Position numbers and translations under genes: made by a program. Source: Pyrinomonadaceae bacterium (GTDB taxonomy: Bacteria > Acidobacteriota > Blastocatellia > Pyrinomonadales > Pyrinomonadaceae). Taken from it: a DNA stretch of 6,445 nucleotides. Under the pieces are notes generated by a model. It ran no database searches, had not been told where the DNA came from, and was given only the letters and a program-made list of their open reading frames with translations. The stretch lies in NCBI GenBank assembly GCA_014379795.1, contig JACMLC010000140.1, forward strand, positions 1-6,445, in the 5' to 3' direction. This document shows, piece by piece, positions 6,253-6,445 of the stretch; within the stretch, counting starts at the first letter, position 1; every line of letters starts with the position of its first letter.

Positions 6253-6445
6253 ATGAGCAAACTCTCGCCCTCGAACATCACGCTGATTCGCGGCCTCGGA
6301 CTCATCGCCGCCATCTCCATCGTCATCGGCAATGTCATCGGCACGGGCGTCTTTCTCAAGACCCGCGTGATGACTTGCAATGTCGGCTCTCCGGGCAAAG
6401 TTTTGTTGGTGTGGGTGGCTGCGGGAGTTTTGTCGCTGGCGGGCG
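6253..6445 (+). CDS. APC-family amino acid permease, N-terminal fragment cut by window edge
   Basis: The frame from ATG at 6253 stays open to the window end (64 codons and one extra base). The product starts with a short polar tail, then RGLGLIAAISIVIGNVIGTGVF, which is the first transmembrane helix of the amino acid-polyamine-organocation superfamily with its broken-helix glycine motif (IGTGVF). After a short loop the second helix begins (VLLVWVAAGVLSLAG). Such proteins are inner-membrane transporters or exchangers of amino acids with 12 or more helices. The substrate cannot be told from this part. No clear Shine-Dalgarno sequence precedes the ATG; the upstream bases are AT-rich and a TATATC at 6229-6234 could be a weak -10. 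GC content is high again, like the backbone genes. The family is likely from the first helix alone. Confidence 0.85.
   Translation, partial: MSKLSPSNITLIRGLGLIAAISIVIGNVIGTGVFLKTRVMTCNVGSPGKVLLVWVAAGVLSLAG

Noticed and set aside
6207..6398. Minus-strand ORF of 63 codons over the permease start
   Set aside because: The opposite strand encodes a convincing first transmembrane helix of an APC permease, so this is a shadow frame.

Overview
The window is bacterial chromosomal DNA. It holds six protein genes and a pair of long palindromic intergenic repeats. Four genes are ordinary GC-rich metabolic or transport genes: gamma-glutamyltransferase, aminodeoxychorismate synthase component I, an aldo/keto reductase and an APC-type permease. 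Two are accessory-looking: an AT-rich gene with a deoxyribosyltransferase/TIR-like N-terminus, and a tandem-domain class III nucleotide cyclase. The mix of moderately high GC, isolated metabolic genes and CTTTGCG-type repeats would fit an Acidobacteriota-like or other environmental Gram-negative bacterium. This is a low-confidence impression, and no RNA gene or taxonomic marker is present.

Layout: the 3' end of ggt (+) runs to 808. It converges on a minus-strand gene (878-1978) coding for the deoxyribosyltransferase-like protein. That gene is clearly AT-rich, has a good ribosome binding site and has a plausible promoter near 2034-2063. Positions 1979-2188 are otherwise non-coding and AT-rich. 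pabB (-) occupies 2189-3613. It is divergent from an aldo/keto reductase gene (+, 3732-4760), with about 118 bases between their start codons for both promoters.

From 4761 onward the layout becomes unusual. The cyclase gene (4990-6048, +) sits between two direct copies of a palindromic element of about 150 bp (4809-4960 and 6063-6217). Each copy has imperfect terminal inverted repeats and a central hairpin built from four CTTTGCG-type heptamers facing four CGCAAAG heptamers. After the second copy, the 5' end of an APC-family permease gene (6253 to the window edge) begins.

Working together: the metabolic genes do not form an operon and do not share one pathway (glutathione or gamma-glutamyl metabolism, folate synthesis, carbonyl reduction, amino-acid transport). 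The cyclase and the deoxyribosyltransferase-like protein are the two candidate nucleotide-related proteins. They are 3 kb apart on opposite strands with pabB and the reductase between them, so a shared system is only a weak hypothesis. The best leads are the framing of the cyclase gene by the repeats, the asymmetric active sites predicted for the cyclase, and the foreign-looking 878-1978 gene.
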